Assembly (NCBI GenBank): GCA_030670605.1
Contig: DAOVBK010000017.1
Span: 1-12,890, forward strand
Direction of reading: 5' to 3'
Length of the DNA stretch: 12,890 nucleotides
From: Candidatus Stahliibacteriota bacterium
GTDB taxonomy: Bacteria; Hydrothermota; Tepidihabitantia; SM23-42
Below the pieces are notes generated by a model. The model saw only the letters and a list, made by a program, of their open reading frames with translations, was not told the DNA's origin and searched no databases. The position numbers were made by a program, and so were the translations under genes. Every line of letters starts with the position of its first letter. Position 1 is the stretch's first letter. Of this stretch, positions 11,632-12,890 are shown piece by piece.

Positions 11632-12732
11632 ATGGAACTTAATCAAGAATGCATTTTACTTCAAACTGAATTACGAAAATTCGCACAACAAGTAATCCTC
11701 GACAAAGTCGATGAATTCGACAAAACCTGCAGTGTGTCTTCAGACAACGTGAAACGGCTCGCCGAGATGGGTATTCTCGGTGCAATCATCCCTGAAGACA
11801 TGGGTGGCGCAGCACTGGATACAATCGGGTTGGTTGTGTCACTTGAGGAAATCAGCAACGTATGTCCGTCAACTGCGCTCATTGTGGCAATTCACAACGC
11901 GTTTGCCTTTTCGATAATGAAATTCGGCAGTGATGACATGAAAAAGAAATACTTGGAAAATGCAGCAAGCGGTGAAATCATCGGCGGTTTTGCAATCACT
12001 AACACAAACGAATTCAGTGTCGAACGCACAGACGGAAGCATGATGTTGAACGGTACAAATTCACTTGTCCTCAATGCAGACATGCACGGACCATTTGTTA
12101 TCTTTCTGCCTACCGATGTAGAGAAAAAGAACCTCGCCACGTATGTCATTGACCGGGGTTTTCCAGGGATGACAATCCGAAAGAACGAGACTGCCCTCGG
12201 ATTAAAAGCTGCCGGCATTGGAATTGCATCATTTGAAAACAGTAGTATCACAAACGCGTCGCTCGTTGGTACAGAAGAAGATGGTAACAAAATATACCAC
12301 GCTGTGTGCGACCTTCTGAATATCTACCTTGCTGCAATCGCATGTGGTCTCGCACAGGGCGCTACAGAGGCAGCAATCAAATATGCGAAAGAGCGTGTTC
12401 AATTTGGTCAACCAATAATCACCTTCGGCATGGTCAGAGAGAAAATTGCTGACATGTCAACACAGATTGAAGCGGGTCGTCTGCTGGCGTACAACGCAGC
12501 GTTGGCGTGCGATGCTGGTAAGAACTATAGCCGCGCTGCATCAATGGCAAAATACTACATGGGGCGTGCTGCGATTGATGTAACTAATTCTGTGATCCAA
12601 ATCTTCGGTGGTTACGGGTACATGAAAGACTATCCTGTTGAACGCTACTTCCGTGATGCCCAAGTGATCAATGTATTATGTAGCACACCTGCAGACGAAA
12701 AAGAAAAAATCGTAAAGGAAACGATAGGCTAG
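11632..12732 (+). CDS. Acyl-CoA dehydrogenase homolog lacking the catalytic Glu (ACAD2)
   Basis: 366 residues over the whole family length; GGAGGTG lies 6 nt before the ATG. The N-terminal helical domain is normal (LAEMGILGAIIPEDMGG). The FAD loop usually reading LTEPxAGSD is AITNTNEFSVERT (121-133), shorter and without the motif. The F-I-T-N-A element is LVLNA. The C-terminal YEGT is LCST, putting Cys350 at the catalytic Glu position. The other known Glu position, of isovaleryl-CoA dehydrogenase, is also absent (DLLNIYL, 227-233). In contrast, the elements that reach into a partner's FAD site are intact: R254-VQFGQPI and Q323-IFGGYGY. This is the reverse of ACAD1. It is probably a non-catalytic partner subunit. 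The reading frame is complete, so it is not an obvious pseudogene. Confidence 0.88.
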   Translation: MELNQECILLQTELRKFAQQVILDKVDEFDKTCSVSSDNVKRLAEMGILGAIIPEDMGGAALDTIGLVVSLEEISNVCPSTALIVAIHNAFAFSIMKFGSDDMKKKYLENAASGEIIGGFAITNTNEFSVERTDGSMMLNGTNSLVLNADMHGPFVIFLPTDVEKKNLATYVIDRGFPGMTIRKNETALGLKAAGIGIASFENSSITNASLVGTEEDGNKIYHAVCDLLNIYLAAIACGLAQGATEAAIKYAKERVQFGQPIITFGMVREKIADMSTQIEAGRLLAYNAALACDAGKNYSRAASMAKYYMGRAAIDVTNSVIQIFGGYGYMKDYPVERYFRDAQVINVLCSTPADEKEKIVKETIG

Positions 12733-12742
12733 AAACGGAATT

Positions 12743-12873
12743 AAATTTCAAAATCCAAATTACAAATTCCAAACAAATCCCAAATGCCTAAATTTCAAAT
12801 AGTTGTTTATGTATTGTAATTTGGATATTGTTTGTGAATTGGTGCTTGGGATTTGGTGCTTTCTATTTGTTGA
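12743..12873. repeat. Mirrored 7-nt word array downstream of ACAD2
   Basis: Left arm: AAATTTC, AAAATCC, AAATTAC, AAATTCC, a 4-nt AAAC, AAATCCC, AAATGCCT, AAATTTC (12743-12796). Right arm, inverted: TTGGATA, a 4-nt TTGT, TTGTGAA, TTGGTGC, TTGGGAT, TTGGTGC, TTTCTAT, TTGTTGA (12821-12873). CAAATcC-type words on the left correspond to TTGG-type words on the right. No T-run hairpin terminator is evident, although the mirrored arms could fold in the ACAD2 mRNA end. Confidence 0.7.
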
Positions 12874-12890
12874 CACCAGTATTATATCTC

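Noticed and set aside
11632..12732. ACAD2 as a decaying pseudogene
   Set aside because: The frame is intact over the full family length, the ribosome site is good, and partner-facing FAD motifs are preserved, which random decay would not favour.

Overview
The window is bacterial. It encodes a TonB/ExbB/ExbD energy-transduction set and a lipoprotein, so the cell has an outer membrane. It also encodes a DUF4388 protein, two Roadblock/LC7-type proteins and a DUF6754 membrane protein. Gene overlaps are mostly ATGA or TAATG, ribosome sites are AGGAGG, and promoters are close to the sigma-70 consensus. With intergenic gaps full of degenerate short-word repeats, this suits an uncultured candidate phylum in or near the FCB group (WOR-3/Stahlbacteria, KSB1 or Cloacimonetes-like). 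That placement is an impression from gene content, not a measurement.

Layout. Positions 1-9316 are all on the minus strand, read right to left. The first block (9316 to 3944) is an operon-like run: DUF6754 protein, 6-TM protein, double-anchored protein, second multi-TM protein, DUF4388 protein, a possible 29-residue ORF, and two Roadblock-like proteins. It starts at a promoter placed so that the mRNA should begin exactly at the ATG. Two small three-TM proteins follow (3797-3444 and 3191-2841), each preceded by a repeat-filled gap. Next come exbB, exbD, exbD and tonB (2741-606) behind two tandem promoters. Last is a lipoprotein gene that runs off the left edge, with a perfect-consensus promoter and a structured leader of about 138 nt.

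Positions 9317-9967 are a divergent intergenic region. It holds register-locked 7- and 8-nt word arrays and a 24-bp palindrome. To its right, on the plus strand, lie an acyl-CoA dehydrogenase (ACAD1), a four-helix-bundle S23/IVP gene bracketed by inverted 10-nt word arrays, and a second acyl-CoA dehydrogenase (ACAD2). Another 7-nt word array closes the window.

The most interesting signal is that ACAD1 and ACAD2 have lost opposite halves of the FAD/active site. ACAD1 keeps the catalytic Glu and the isoalloxazine-side FAD loop but lacks the R-x-QFG and Q-x-x-GG-x-G elements that reach into the partner's FAD site. ACAD2 keeps those elements but has Cys at the catalytic Glu position and no TE-x-x-AGSD loop. 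This predicts an obligate heteromer with one active site per pair, like the alpha2beta2 enzymes of mycobacterial steroid breakdown. Second in interest are the undescribed membrane/DUF4388/Roadblock cluster and the S23 gene set between inverted word arrays.
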